From Lysinibacillus sp. G4S2 (GTDB lineage: Bacteria > Bacillota > Bacilli > Bacillales_A > Planococcaceae): a stretch of 64,000 bases of DNA. The stretch is from contig NZ_JAUCFJ010000002.1 of assembly GCF_030348505.1 (NCBI RefSeq), positions 2,670,001 through 2,734,000 of the forward strand, given 5' to 3'. Below the pieces are notes generated by a model that made no database searches, was not told the origin of the DNA, and saw nothing but the letters and a program-made list of their open reading frames with translations. The translations under genes were made by a program, and so were the position numbers. This document shows, piece after piece, positions 51,259 through 60,067 of this stretch; the first letter of the stretch is position 1; each line of letters begins with the position of its first letter.

Positions 51259-51573
51259 ATGAAAGAAATCATTTTTTTAAAGGGAATGTATCAAGATAGT
51301 TATTATCCTACATTTTTAGTTGATAAAATTAAAGAATTATTGGAGCAAATTGTCCGCTATTTAGAGCAAGGTCCCCATTCATTAGAAGATATACAAGTAA
51401 AATTTGATGAAATTACACGTGCGATTAATGATTTAGAAGACGAGTTTTTAGAACATGACAGTGAAATTGAAACGGTTGCACGAGATAGTATTGCATTAAC
51501 TGTTATGGATATATTGGATGTATACAACGTGAAGATTGATATTGAAGACGCATTAAGAGAACGTGAATGGTAG
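51259..51573 (+). CDS. DUF5713-like protein
   Basis: 104 residues, GGAGG before the ATG: MKEIIFLKGMYQDSYYPTFL, VDKIKELLEQIVRYLEQGPH, SLEDIQVKFDEITRAINDLE, DEFLEHDSEIETVARDSIAL and ending IDIEDALREREW. It resembles the DUF5713 family of small acidic helical proteins found in immunity neighbourhoods. Its C-terminus (REREW) is echoed by the next gene (DDWREW), suggesting distant relatedness. Confidence 0.7.
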   Translation: MKEIIFLKGMYQDSYYPTFLVDKIKELLEQIVRYLEQGPHSLEDIQVKFDEITRAINDLEDEFLEHDSEIETVARDSIALTVMDILDVYNVKIDIEDALREREW

Positions 51574-51679
51574 TGAGTTATGTTTAAATAACTGTTACGA
51601 TGCTACCCATACTCTACATTAAGGCTTTTAAAGAGGGGTTTTTTACTAATTAGAAATTCAAGATAAAGGGGAATGGCCT

Positions 51680-52090
51680 ATGCAAGATATTCGACCAACG
51701 TCACGCTGGCGCAATGCGAAAAGAGAAGAAGAGGAAGAATTTACTGCTGGATTGATTGAGAAAGATGACTGTATTTACGCGGAATTGTTTCCAGATAGTT
51801 TTATTCATCAGACGGAAATGGTGCTAGAGCAGTATGCAGCATCCATTGCGAAACTGCCAAATCAGCCAGATAGCTATCCTGCCATTATGAAATCTATTGA
51901 AACAGCGGTACTTGCCCTAAATGAGATTAATGAGGTAGGTGGAGGCGGATTGATTGAAACTGGCGAACGAGAGGAGCTTTGTGATTATTTTGACCAAGTG
52001 CTGATTCAACGTGGAATTGATATTGATGACCTTACTAAAAGTCAGAATCTTGGACGTTATGAGTTAACAGATGATTGGCGTGAGTGGTAA
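51680..52090 (+). CDS. Small acidic protein, DUF5713-related
   Basis: 136 residues: MQDIRPTSRWRNAKREEEEE, FTAGLIEKDDCIYAELFPDS, FIHQTEMVLEQYAASIAKLP, SIETAVLALNEINEV and ending YELTDDWREW. Helical pattern and closing motif are similar to the preceding protein. AAAGGGG precedes the start. The next gene begins about 20 bp later, consistent with one operon. Confidence 0.65.
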   Translation: MQDIRPTSRWRNAKREEEEEFTAGLIEKDDCIYAELFPDSFIHQTEMVLEQYAASIAKLPNQPDSYPAIMKSIETAVLALNEINEVGGGGLIETGEREELCDYFDQVLIQRGIDIDDLTKSQNLGRYELTDDWREW

Positions 52091-52109
52091 TTAGAGGGAG
52101 GTGTTCGTT

Positions 52110-52892
52110 TTGCTTGAATTGACGAGTAACGTATGGGGAAATCTTACAGGACCATATGGCTCTGCAGAGAATGTACCAGTGTTGTTACAGCGATTGAAGC
52201 AAGCATACGACCAAGAAACAGTTGATGCGCTTTTTGAAAGCTATTTGTTTCATCAAAATACTATTTATACAGTGACATATGCAGCTGTTCCTTATTTGAT
52301 GCAGATAGCTTGTTCAACGAATTATCCCGAAGTGCAACATCATTTGTTTATTATCTGCGGTATTATTGAGGCGAGTCGCGGTGATAGTAGCTTTCCGACA
52401 GCTTTAAAGATACTTGATGAACATATCGGAGCAAATATTTACAATAGCTATATTGAGGCAATACGTGAGATGGCGTTATTAGGAAAAGATGTGCATACCT
52501 ACGCAACTACTTTGGATGATAATGTGGAAAAGCGTTATGTTCTCGCCGCAGATGCGACTTATCGAGGAGCGTATAGACTGGCGGATATGCTATTGACGTT
52601 TGTGACAGGGGATGAGTATATTGCTATATGTCCACATTGCAAGGAAGATGTATTTTTGTGGGAGGGAGCTACACAGGCATTTGTACAAGACCCTGTTTTC
52701 GTCAAGGAACAAGAGGCTCGCAAAGTTGTACCTGCCTCGAAATTTTCAGATATGGAGCAAATATTGTTAGCGGAACAAGCAGTATTGATTGGAGAACACG
52801 AACTTGTACATGATTTGCCGTATTTAGCTGGTGAGGTAAACTGTCCTTCTTGTAGTGTAAATATACAAATTTGGTCGGCGCTACTTAAGTAG
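52110..52892 (+). CDS. Hypothetical protein with zinc-ribbon Cys pairs
   Basis: 260 residues from TTG 52110, placed by GGGAGGTG at 52096-52103. Opens LELTSNVWGNLTGPYGSAEN, a start used by a family of HEAT-like proteins in toxin-immunity clusters; the helical part (YTVTYAAVPYLMQIACSTNY, HHLFIICGIIEAS) is followed by CPHCKEDVFLW and CPSCSVNIQIW, which may bind zinc. A degraded copy of its start lies at 45822. No catalytic motif seen. Confidence 0.7.
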   Translation: MLELTSNVWGNLTGPYGSAENVPVLLQRLKQAYDQETVDALFESYLFHQNTIYTVTYAAVPYLMQIACSTNYPEVQHHLFIICGIIEASRGDSSFPTALKILDEHIGANIYNSYIEAIREMALLGKDVHTYATTLDDNVEKRYVLAADATYRGAYRLADMLLTFVTGDEYIAICPHCKEDVFLWEGATQAFVQDPVFVKEQEARKVVPASKFSDMEQILLAEQAVLIGEHELVHDLPYLAGEVNCPSCSVNIQIWSALLK

Positions 52893-53003
52893 TAATGAAT
52901 ATATTAAAAATTGAAATGCCAAGAAGAAATGAACTCTATTTTTGTCTCAATACAGTCTCAACAGTGGCGTTGATCCAAATTTTCAACAAAGGGGTGTGTG
53001 ATT

Positions 53004-53177
53004 TTGGTCGATGCTTCTTCTATTCATAAAATAACATTTATACTTGGGAATAATGGGTTAATTGACAACCAGAAATACGAGAAGACTCTTTCTTTATCAC
53101 TTAATGTCTTTGACTATGGTATCTGCAAATTGCGTGATTTCATCAATACAAGGAATATTTCTCAAAGTATCAATTGA
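53004..53177 (+). CDS. Small ORF, possibly a truncated immunity gene
   Basis: 57 residues from TTG with AAAGGGGTG upstream: LVDASSIHKITFILGNNGLI, DNQKYEKTLSLSLNVFDYGI, CKLRDFINTRNISQSIN. Protein-like composition, unknown family. The sequence downstream to 53268 looks like a continuation in another frame, so it may be a fragment. Confidence 0.4.
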   Translation: MVDASSIHKITFILGNNGLIDNQKYEKTLSLSLNVFDYGICKLRDFINTRNISQSIN

Positions 53178-53321
53178 TATAGTGTGTGATTTTAATGATT
53201 ATGCGATAGTAAGAAGCATTTTGGTGCATGGATTAAAAACAGCCTTTCTTCCACAAAAGAGTGTGTAATAGTATTACGAAAGTTCGAAATAAAGACAACA
53301 CTGGAAAGGATGTACAGTTAG

Positions 53322-54029
53322 ATGAAAAAAGCTTTTACATATCAAGACGAAAAATCAAATAAATTTTGGACAATTGATTATTTTGGGATGACAATATGTG
53401 TGCATTACGGGAAAAATGGAACGATTGGGAAGTATGAAATGAAAGAATTTGAGTCACAAAAAATTTGTGAAAAAGAAGCCCAAAAGTTAATTGTCAGTAA
53501 AATGAAGAAAGGGTATCAAGAAAATCCTACATTTGATTTTGATAATTGTCTTTACTTTGATATAGGGGAATATGGCCCACATCCAAAAACGTCACACCCA
53601 CGTTTTGTCGCTCATTTCACAGAAGAATTTTATTATGATTGTGGTGATGAAGAAGCACCTTTTGGTAGTGATGAAGGGTCTGATACACTTTATGAAATGG
53701 AAGAAGTCATAAGAAAGAAGCGCATCATTGACTTTGCTACTTTCCCGAAACATTTAATAGAGAATATATGGGGAATGCATTATATATCAGTTGACACATT
53801 GGATGAAAAAGCTGTACGTGATATCGCAAAAGAGCATGAAATGGATATGATGCAAAGTGACATGATAACTTATGCAACAGCCTTTGGTCAAATTGAAATT
53901 ACTGGGAAACTAGACTCAGCCTTGAAGAAGAATGCACTTTTAGCATTGAAGCGTTTTGCTATCATGTACTCTGATGGACAATTAACGGCAACGCAGCAGA
54001 CAATGTATAATGATTTACTTGCGTTTTAA
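53322..54029 (+). CDS. WGR-domain protein
   Basis: 235 residues. The N-terminal WGR-type domain is visible (SNKFWTIDYFGMTICVHYGK, NGTIGKYEMKEFESQKICEK, EAQKLIVSKMKKGYQE). The middle contains CLYFDIGEYGPHPKTSHPRF and VAHFTEEFYYDCGDEEAPFG, similar to the YfeS-type proteins of enterobacteria. WGR domains bind nucleic acid or protein partners. AAAGGATG precedes the ATG. Immunity or anti-toxin role inferred from neighbours only. Confidence 0.75.
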   Translation: MKKAFTYQDEKSNKFWTIDYFGMTICVHYGKNGTIGKYEMKEFESQKICEKEAQKLIVSKMKKGYQENPTFDFDNCLYFDIGEYGPHPKTSHPRFVAHFTEEFYYDCGDEEAPFGSDEGSDTLYEMEEVIRKKRIIDFATFPKHLIENIWGMHYISVDTLDEKAVRDIAKEHEMDMMQSDMITYATAFGQIEITGKLDSALKKNALLALKRFAIMYSDGQLTATQQTMYNDLLAF

Positions 54030-54147
54030 ATTGAAGTCTACAATAAATTAGATGGATTATAGCAAGATTGACCCGCATTTGGAGTAAAGAGATGAGAGCG
54101 GTTCGCAATGGATAGCTGTAAATTTTTCTATTTTATAGGGGGAGAAG

Positions 54148-54678
54148 ATGATTCCGTTGAAAAATTATCAATTTCACACTTCATTATTTGGAGAATTAGA
54201 CGTGCCTGTTGATAAAGGGCTTTTTAAAAATTTTACAATTACACTGGCGGGTAAAGAGATTGAGACAAGCCTTGATATTTTTGATGGCATTTTAAATGAT
54301 GACAATCAAGCAATTGTACAGAAATTTCTTGAGCATATTCCTGAAATGTATCAAAAAGCAAAGTCTACACTTTTTGCTAATTGTCATACTGATTCAGTAA
54401 TTGCTTATTTTATTCAATATGTGACGGAAGTAATTGATGAAGATGAAGATTATCAAAAATATTTGTTAGAGACTCTCAGTATGGTAGCTGTTGAGGAAAT
54501 AACAAACGAAGCATTAATTGATGTGTTGGAACCGAGATGTATTCGGATTAGTGCGAATCAACTGCATCAGCTCGATTGTGTTTTTGATTTTTCTCTGGAT
54601 GAAAATTATAGCGACGAGCTTTTGGTTGTATACTTTGACGAGAATTTTGAGGTATATAGCATTTCTCATGAAAGCTAA
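54148..54678 (+). CDS. DUF2004-like protein
   Basis: 176 residues: MIPLKNYQFHTSLFGELDVP, then FTITLAGKEIETSLDIFDGI, EHIPEMYQKAKSTLFANCHT, LLVVYFDENFEVYSISHES. The beta-hairpin opening FGEL and acidic closing strand match DUF2004/DUF6985-type immunity proteins; the gene at 26445 opens and closes in the same way. GGGGGAG precedes the ATG. Last intact gene before the first proS 3'-end copy. Confidence 0.7.
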   Translation: MIPLKNYQFHTSLFGELDVPVDKGLFKNFTITLAGKEIETSLDIFDGILNDDNQAIVQKFLEHIPEMYQKAKSTLFANCHTDSVIAYFIQYVTEVIDEDEDYQKYLLETLSMVAVEEITNEALIDVLEPRCIRISANQLHQLDCVFDFSLDENYSDELLVVYFDENFEVYSISHES

Positions 54679-54840
54679 ATCTTAATTTGAAAAGAAGAAA
54701 TCAAAAACAGAGAATATTAAAAAACGAAATGATGTAGATTTGCATTAAAGTTGTACCATCTATAAAAAAGTGCGATGAATCCTACAATAGAAATGTAGTG
54801 AATTCCTTGATTATAACGAGAAAAATAATTTGGAAACAAT

Positions 54841-54968
54841 GAAAAAGTGAAAAAAGAGAAAAATATACTTCTCGTAACATTCCGTTTCACCCACCAACTA
54901 CGAAAACTACTTGTATTTGCTGGGGCAATGAAGCTAAGCATACAGTTTGGTTTACTACTAATAATTGA
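54841..54968 (+). pseudogene. Degenerate copy A of the proS 3' end
   Basis: After one deleted base the frame reads YTSRNIPFHPPTTKTTCICW, GNEAKHTVWFTTNN, stop. Intact proS reads YTSRNIPFNPPTTKTTCICC, GNEAKHTVWFAQAY, so 28 of 34 residues agree and one zinc Cys is lost. Homology starts near 54841 and stops at the stop codon. No upstream proS sequence is present. Confidence 0.85.
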
Positions 54969-54986
54969 AAAAGTAATACAGCATTA

Positions 54987-55023
54987 AGCTTGCTTCTTTA
55001 ATTTAGAGAAGCGGGCTTTTTCT
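54987..55023 (+). terminator. Intrinsic terminator
   Basis: AGCTTGCTTCT and AGAGAAGCGGGCT arms with T5, just after copy A. Confidence 0.7.
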
Positions 55024-55253
55024 GTTTTTATAAAAAAATAATAGTAGCTCCCATGATAAGGTCGGACTCGACATCTATAGGTTTTGGTTCTTCAATATCA
55101 GCAAGGACCCTTTAAATACATTTTCGTATTTATATCGATTATTAATCCTAAAAAACGCAATTTAACCTTAACCTAGATTCATCATTTCTAAAAATTCCAA
55201 AAAAGACCAAAATAACATTTGAATTTTTTGAACGCTCATGCTAATTTTAAAAT

Positions 55254-55886
55254 ATGAATATAAATAATAATACAAACAATCAAAAAAAACTTAGTTTTAT
55301 TGAAGCTGCCAGACAAACGCAAATTGTAGAGTGCGCAATCGAGACGATCGCCAGTGTGGGATTTGCACAAGCATCCTTAGCCCAAATTGCCAAACGTGCA
55401 GGGATTAGTACGGGCGTGATATCCTACCATTTCAAAAGTAAAGAAGCGTTAATCCGGCAGGTCATTGAAAAGGTGTACACTTCTGGTGAATCTTATATGC
55501 GCCCGCTTGTACAATCTGCCACAAGTGCAAGGGATATGTTAAGCGTATATATCGAAAGCAACATTGCCTTTATGTCTGCACATAAAACGTATATGCTCGC
55601 TCTATTAGAAATTTGGTCTGGCATCCGGCCTAAAGAAGGAAAGGAGTCATTTGTTTATAGTCTTCAAGAGGCAGCCATTCACGACTTAGAGAAGATTTTC
55701 CAATTTGGGCAAATGAACGGAGAATTCCGAGCATTTTCTCCCAGAGTTATGGCGGTAACAATTAGGCAGGCGATTGATGGAGTGCCTCCGCAAATTAGAA
55801 TGAATCCCGAGCTTGATCTTGATGCTTATGCAAAAGAATTGATCACTTTGTTTAAATTGGCTACCGATAAGAACGTAACGTTGTGA
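55254..55886 (+). CDS. TetR/AcrR-family regulator
   Basis: 210 residues with an N-terminal TetR HTH (IVECAIETIASVGFAQASLA, QIAKRAGISTGVISYHFKSK, EALIRQVIEKVY) and a variable ligand-binding C-terminal domain (TYMLALLEIWSGIRPKEG). No convincing ribosome site precedes ATG 55254, so translation may be leaderless or start at another codon. Directly followed by the ABC transporter genes, which it probably represses. Confidence 0.87.
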   Translation: MNINNNTNNQKKLSFIEAARQTQIVECAIETIASVGFAQASLAQIAKRAGISTGVISYHFKSKEALIRQVIEKVYTSGESYMRPLVQSATSARDMLSVYIESNIAFMSAHKTYMLALLEIWSGIRPKEGKESFVYSLQEAAIHDLEKIFQFGQMNGEFRAFSPRVMAVTIRQAIDGVPPQIRMNPELDLDAYAKELITLFKLATDKNVTL

Positions 55887-55921
55887 GCATCATCAAAAGC
55901 CATCTTAAGGAGGAAAATGGG

Positions 55922-56683
55922 ATGACAGAATGGGATTCAGCCCTTCAGCTACACGGGCTGTGCAAACAATTTGGGAAACAAACCGCAGTTAACAGTGTCA
56001 ACCTGACTGTGCCTTGCGGTTCATTTTTCGGTTTGGTAGGTCCGAACGGTGCAGGAAAAACGACTCTATTATCTATGGCTGTAGGCCTGCTACGCCCAGA
56101 CCGTGGAGCGTCGAGAATATTTGGTGCTGATGTTTGGTCAAATCCTTTACATGCTAAGACGTTAGTCGGGGTTCTGCCGGATGGCATGTCATTGCCAGAA
56201 AGATTAACCGGGCGTGAACTTTTGACTTATATGGGATTACTGCGTGGACTTGATGCGAAGACGGTTGCCGAGCGTACAGAAGAATTACTTGCGATCTTGG
56301 ATTTCTGTGACGATGAGCGTACGCTTGTTATCAACTATTCCACTGGAATGAGAAAGAAGATTGGTCTTGCCACGGCCCTTCTACATTCCCCAAAGCTTCT
56401 TGTGCTTGACGAACCGTTCGAGGCGGTTGATCCTATTTCTGCATTAACAATTAGAACCATCTTGCAGCAATTTGTTGCCAGTGGTGGTTCTGTCATCTTA
56501 TCGAGCCATGTCATGGCGTTGGTCGAGCAGTTGTGTGATCATGTTGCTGTTATTGCGAAGGGGAGAGTGGCTGCTTCAGGGCCATTGGATCTGGTGCGTA
56601 ATGGTAAAAGTCTAGAAGAGGCTTTCGTTCACTTAGTTGGGAAGCGTCCTGAAGAAGGAAAGACACTATCATGGTTAATGTAA
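55922..56683 (+). CDS. ABC transporter ATP-binding protein
   Basis: 254 residues. Walker A GPNGAGKTTLLS (about 43-54), Q-loop in VGVLPDGMSLPERLTG, signature NYSTGMRKKIGLA replacing LSGGQ, Walker B LLVLDEPFEAVDP, switch His in VILSSHVMALVEQ. The pattern is that of exporter ATPases of the CcmA type. AAGGAGG fixes the ATG at 55922; a GTG at 55883 overlapping the TetR stop is less likely. It overlaps the permease start by 13 bp. Confidence 0.9.
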   Translation: MTEWDSALQLHGLCKQFGKQTAVNSVNLTVPCGSFFGLVGPNGAGKTTLLSMAVGLLRPDRGASRIFGADVWSNPLHAKTLVGVLPDGMSLPERLTGRELLTYMGLLRGLDAKTVAERTEELLAILDFCDDERTLVINYSTGMRKKIGLATALLHSPKLLVLDEPFEAVDPISALTIRTILQQFVASGGSVILSSHVMALVEQLCDHVAVIAKGRVAASGPLDLVRNGKSLEEAFVHLVGKRPEEGKTLSWLM

Positions 56684-58530
56684 TGGTTCGAATGAAGCTT
56701 TCTTTGCTTCATCACTCGATGAGCGGAGGAAGAGCAATTCTCATGATAATAGGCGGGGTCATCGGTCTATTGCTGGCAGTTTGTACGATTTTACTTGCGA
56801 TGCTATTTAATAATGATACATCAGCAGATCTTCTCTGTATCGCTTTTGGCCTTTGGATGATTGGTTGGATCATAGGACCTATGTTAGTTGGCGGAGAAGG
56901 GACATTAAAAACGGAATACTTCACCTTGCTACCTATTGCCCAACGAAAATTGGCTATAGGGTTACTCGGTGCCTCTTTCATCGGCATCGGACCAATCGTT
57001 AGCTTAGTCGCCAGTTTCGCTCTCATTATTTATGCAGCAAGACTTGGCTTTTGGGCTGTTATCGTTGCTGTACCTGCGATGTTGTTGCAACTGGCAATCA
57101 TCATGCTGATGTCCAAAGTGGTGATGGGGGCGATTGGGGAGGCATCGAAATCCCGTCTAGGTTTGGAATTCGGAGCGCTAATCATTGGAGCCGTCATAGC
57201 TTTTCTTAATGTAGGTTGGTATTTACTTCCGAAAATTAACCTATTAGTAGAGAGACCATCACCAGCAATTTCCTTGGTGGCACGAATATTGCCAACTGGC
57301 TGGGCGTTGGTTGCGATTGAAGCTGTAAATCAATCCAATTACTTTTCAGCTATAGGTGTACTCTGTGGTTTGGCTTTATTGTGTGGTTTGCTATTCATTG
57401 TATGGGCAAGAATGCTGTCAGCGAGCACAAAGAATGAGGCTCGTATAAATCAAGATGGCAGAAATAAATCAATGTTTCTTACTTGTGCCAACATTCTAAC
57501 GCCAAAAATCTCCAAAATCGGGGTAGTTGTTCTGAAGGAACTGAATACTTGGATTCGGGATCCACAGCGAGGTCGATTGTTGCGAATGGGGCTATGGACG
57601 GGGTTATTCTATGGATTATTCGCATCGTTGGGCAGCGTTACTTTATTAATGCCCTGGACCGGCGTAGTCCTCGTAATGTTTACTTGCATATTCTCGAACA
57701 ATCTTTATGGGTTTGATGGCGGTGCACTGTGGATGACTATTACGACACCGGGTTCAGAACGAATCGATGTACGAGGCCGACAGATTGCATGGTTATTAAT
57801 TGTAGCACCAGCTTCGATTATAATATCTCTCTTATTCCTTTATTTCAGCAAGTTGGACTGGGCATGGGTATGGGTTTTTGCTTTGCTTCCATCACTACTT
57901 GGTGGAGGGGCGGGACTAATCTTGTTCCTCTCAGTTTACAAAATCATACCTGTGACAGACCCACATCGACGCGGACGCGGAACCATTGTCTCTGGTGATG
58001 ACATGAACGCAGGAGAATTATTGTTAACCAATTTATTGTTGTTGGTATTGCTGCTTTTTGCTTCGATTCCTACATTAATCATAGTGACCTTAGGAACGTT
58101 GCTACATCAAAACTGGCTGAAATGGACCGGTGTACCTATGGGAGTGTGTACCGGCCTACTCATTGCTTGGTATTTCGGACGCTTGGCATACCGTCGTTTG
58201 GAAACTCATGGTCCAGATATCCTTTCTTTCATGCAGTGTGGCGGAATCGTTCAATCCACTGATATCAAAGTAGCTCAAACAGAGGAGTCATCCACTAAAC
58301 TATCTGCAGGCAAGACCGTTTTGGTAGGACTACTCGTTACGATGGGGATTATCTTCACGTTGCCACAGGGGATTGTGCCCATTATACTCAAGCTTTTAGA
58401 TGTAAAGGTACGAAGTTGGTTTATTGCCTTATATCTTCAAGATAACATTCAATTACCTGTATGCATCTTCTTCATTCTAGCTGGTGTGAGTGCTCTGATT
58501 ATGACTAGAATAATAATGAGGAAACGATGA
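56671..58530 (+). CDS. ABC transporter permease
   Basis: 619 residues with about 12-14 membrane segments (for example ILMIIGGVIGLLLAVCTILL and LCIAFGLWMIGWIIGPMLVG) and a cytoplasmic middle region (SASTKNEARINQDGRNKSMF). It overlaps the ATPase gene, so the two form one ABC-2-like exporter controlled by the TetR protein. Substrate unknown; bacteriocin, antibiotic or lipid export are typical. The cassette is followed by proS copy B. Confidence 0.82.
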   Translation: MVNVMVRMKLSLLHHSMSGGRAILMIIGGVIGLLLAVCTILLAMLFNNDTSADLLCIAFGLWMIGWIIGPMLVGGEGTLKTEYFTLLPIAQRKLAIGLLGASFIGIGPIVSLVASFALIIYAARLGFWAVIVAVPAMLLQLAIIMLMSKVVMGAIGEASKSRLGLEFGALIIGAVIAFLNVGWYLLPKINLLVERPSPAISLVARILPTGWALVAIEAVNQSNYFSAIGVLCGLALLCGLLFIVWARMLSASTKNEARINQDGRNKSMFLTCANILTPKISKIGVVVLKELNTWIRDPQRGRLLRMGLWTGLFYGLFASLGSVTLLMPWTGVVLVMFTCIFSNNLYGFDGGALWMTITTPGSERIDVRGRQIAWLLIVAPASIIISLLFLYFSKLDWAWVWVFALLPSLLGGGAGLILFLSVYKIIPVTDPHRRGRGTIVSGDDMNAGELLLTNLLLLVLLLFASIPTLIIVTLGTLLHQNWLKWTGVPMGVCTGLLIAWYFGRLAYRRLETHGPDILSFMQCGGIVQSTDIKVAQTEESSTKLSAGKTVLVGLLVTMGIIFTLPQGIVPIILKLLDVKVRSWFIALYLQDNIQLPVCIFFILAGVSALIMTRIIMRKR

Positions 58531-58548
58531 AACAGCCAAAGAAAAGCC

Positions 58549-58644
58549 AAAATATACTTCCAGCAGCATTCTGTATAATCCACCAACTACTTGTATTGGC
58601 TGTGGAAATGGAGCAAAACATACAATTTGGTAAAAGCATACTAA
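58549..58644 (+). pseudogene. Degenerate copy B of the proS 3' end
   Basis: Reads KYTSSSILYNPPTTCIGCGN, GAKHTIW and a premature TAA, then AAGCATACTAA, which matches the last bases of intact proS. A 9-base deletion removes part of the TKTT segment. More diverged than copy A. It begins 18 bp after the ABC permease stop. Confidence 0.82.
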
Positions 58645-58649
58645 TATCC

Positions 58650-58687
58650 AAACACCCTCTTAGAAATCAAATAAGAGGGTGTTTATC
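58650..58687 (+). terminator. Intrinsic terminator
   Basis: AAACACCCTCTTA and TAAGAGGGTGTTT arms, directly after copy B; it may also end the minus-strand SDR relic. Confidence 0.85.
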
Positions 58688-58690
58688 AAT

Positions 58691-58790
58691 TCATAGTGTT
58701 TGACCATTATCAATTGTAAAAACTTGGCCGGTCGCTGATTTTTGAGTCAATTGAAATAAAATAGCCTCTGCAATATCATCTGGTGTTTAA
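58691..58790 (-). pseudogene. C-terminal fragment of a short-chain dehydrogenase
   Basis: Minus strand reads PDDIAEAILFQLTQKSATGQ, VFTIDNGQTL, stop, the usual C-terminus of SDR oxidoreductases (PEDIAxAVLFL...GQVLTVDGG). Upstream an in-frame stop cuts it off, and the Rossmann part is absent. Confidence 0.7.
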
Positions 58791-58811
58791 ATTCTTTTCA
58801 GTGGTAAGTAA

Positions 58812-58994
58812 CCTATTGACTATCTCATCGATATTATAGGTGGATCCTATTTTTACACCATTTTAATTAAAGAAGAGCAGATATCGGCAGATGTTTGGTT
58901 AGAACGAATTAAACCAATTATCATGAATGGCATTCACCTAAGAAATAGAAAAGACTTCGATTTATATTTCTTGAAAGAAGTTTTGAGGTCCTGA
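58812..58994 (+). pseudogene. C-terminal fragment of a TetR-family regulator (probable)
   Basis: Reads PIDYLIDIIGGSYFYTILIK, EEQISADVWLERIKPIIMNG, then stops at 58994. The pattern resembles the C-terminal helices of TetR regulators with a WLERIKPIIMNGI tail. No HTH is present. It abuts the SDR relic, so both may derive from one decayed operon. Confidence 0.5.
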
Positions 58995-59123
58995 GAAAAA
59001 GAAGTAAGATTTCTCTTGAGTTTATCAACCTAAGATGATGCATGGAAATGAAGGAGATGGCGAATCAATCATAAACTACATGAACAAAAGTATAAAACGA
59101 ATGCCATTATCACAAAATAAAAA

Positions 59124-59174
59124 TTGACTGGACACTAAATGGTGTCATATAATTAAGACACCATTTAGTGTCCA
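59124..59174 (+). promoter_or_regulatory. Promoter and long operator of the ArsR gene
   Basis: TTGACT (59124-59129), 18-bp spacer, TATAAT (59148-59153). An inverted repeat with perfect 18-bp arms, TGGACACTAAATGGTGTC at 59129-59146 and its complement at 59157-59174, covers the spacer, with the -10 in the 10-bp loop. Suits autorepression by the ArsR protein. Confidence 0.82.
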
Positions 59175-59195
59175 ATTTAAAAGGGAGAGGGGATT

Positions 59196-59522
59196 TTGAG
59201 CGAGAAATATCAAGAGCGTGATGTTTATGCAGCGATTGCTGACCCAACAAGACGTCAATTAATACGTTTGTTGTCGGATGTAGAAGAATTACCTCTTCAC
59301 GAATTAACGGCTCAATTTCAAATGGGTCGTACAGCAGTTTCTAAGCATCTGGCTATCCTTAAAGATGCTGATCTCGTAATGGCTCGAAGGGTTGGTAGGG
59401 AAACGAGGTATCGCTTAAATGCCACACCGTTGAAAGAAATTCAAGATTGGGTATCGCATTACGAAGGATTTTGGAAAGAAAGAATGGCTAAATTAAATCT
59501 ATTATTGGAGGAAAAAAAATGA
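59196..59522 (+). CDS. ArsR-family transcriptional regulator
   Basis: 108 residues from a TTG start with GGGAGAGGGG upstream. Winged helix: ADPTRRQLIRLLSDVEELPL, HELTAQFQMGRTAVSKHLAI, LKDADLVMARRVGRETRYRL. No metal-binding CxC motif, so it belongs to the non-metal ArsR group paired with SRPBCC proteins. It overlaps the next gene by 4 bp (ATGA) and a long palindrome covers its promoter. Confidence 0.9.
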   Translation: MSEKYQERDVYAAIADPTRRQLIRLLSDVEELPLHELTAQFQMGRTAVSKHLAILKDADLVMARRVGRETRYRLNATPLKEIQDWVSHYEGFWKERMAKLNLLLEEKK

Positions 59523-59935
59523 AAGCAGATGTATCTTTAGATTATCAATTCACAAGTTCAATCGAGCAGGTTTGGGAGGCATTAACGGATTCAGACACAC
59601 TTGAAAAATGGATATGGAAAAATGACTTTAAACCAGTCGTAGGGCATAAATTTCAATTCCGAGCAGAGCCAAATGAATGGTGGGATGGAATTGTCAATTG
59701 CGAGGTGCTTAAAGTGGAAGAACCTCATACATTATCTTACACTTGGGCAAGTGCTGGAGAAACCACTACTGTTACATGGACATTGACACAAGGCGCAGAT
59801 GGAACTACTAATCTACACCTAGATCAAACTGGATTCAGTGAAGCAACGAAAGCCCGCCAAGGAGCAATCGAGGGAGCTAAATATGCTTGGACTAACATGG
59901 GGACTCAGCTTGAAAAAGTGTTAGCAGCATTGTAA
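59519..59935 (+). CDS. SRPBCC (AHSA1-like) protein
   Basis: 138 residues of the START/AHSA1 fold: VSLDYQFTSSIEQVWEALTD, SDTLEKWIWKNDFKPVVGHK, FQFRAEPNEWWDGIVNCEVL, LSYTWASAGETTTVTWTLTQ, LHLDQTGFSEATKARQGAIE. The fold binds hydrophobic ligands. ArsR-SRPBCC pairs are common in Bacillus and the ligand is usually unknown. Translationally coupled to the ArsR gene by an ATGA overlap. Confidence 0.9.
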   Translation: MKADVSLDYQFTSSIEQVWEALTDSDTLEKWIWKNDFKPVVGHKFQFRAEPNEWWDGIVNCEVLKVEEPHTLSYTWASAGETTTVTWTLTQGADGTTNLHLDQTGFSEATKARQGAIEGAKYAWTNMGTQLEKVLAAL

Positions 59936-59957
59936 TTATTTTATAAATGAACAATTG

Positions 59958-59990
59958 GACGCTTTTCGGAACACGAAAAGCGTCATTTTT
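59958..59990 (+). terminator. Intrinsic terminator
   Basis: GACGCTTTTCG and CGAAAAGCGTC arms with a 5-nt loop and a T tail. Confidence 0.9.
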
Positions 59991-60067
59991 GTCGATTCGT
60001 AAACAAAGCAAATGCATTTGAAGTTACGCTAACATGACAGTACTAGATTGAATGGAGAGATTATACG

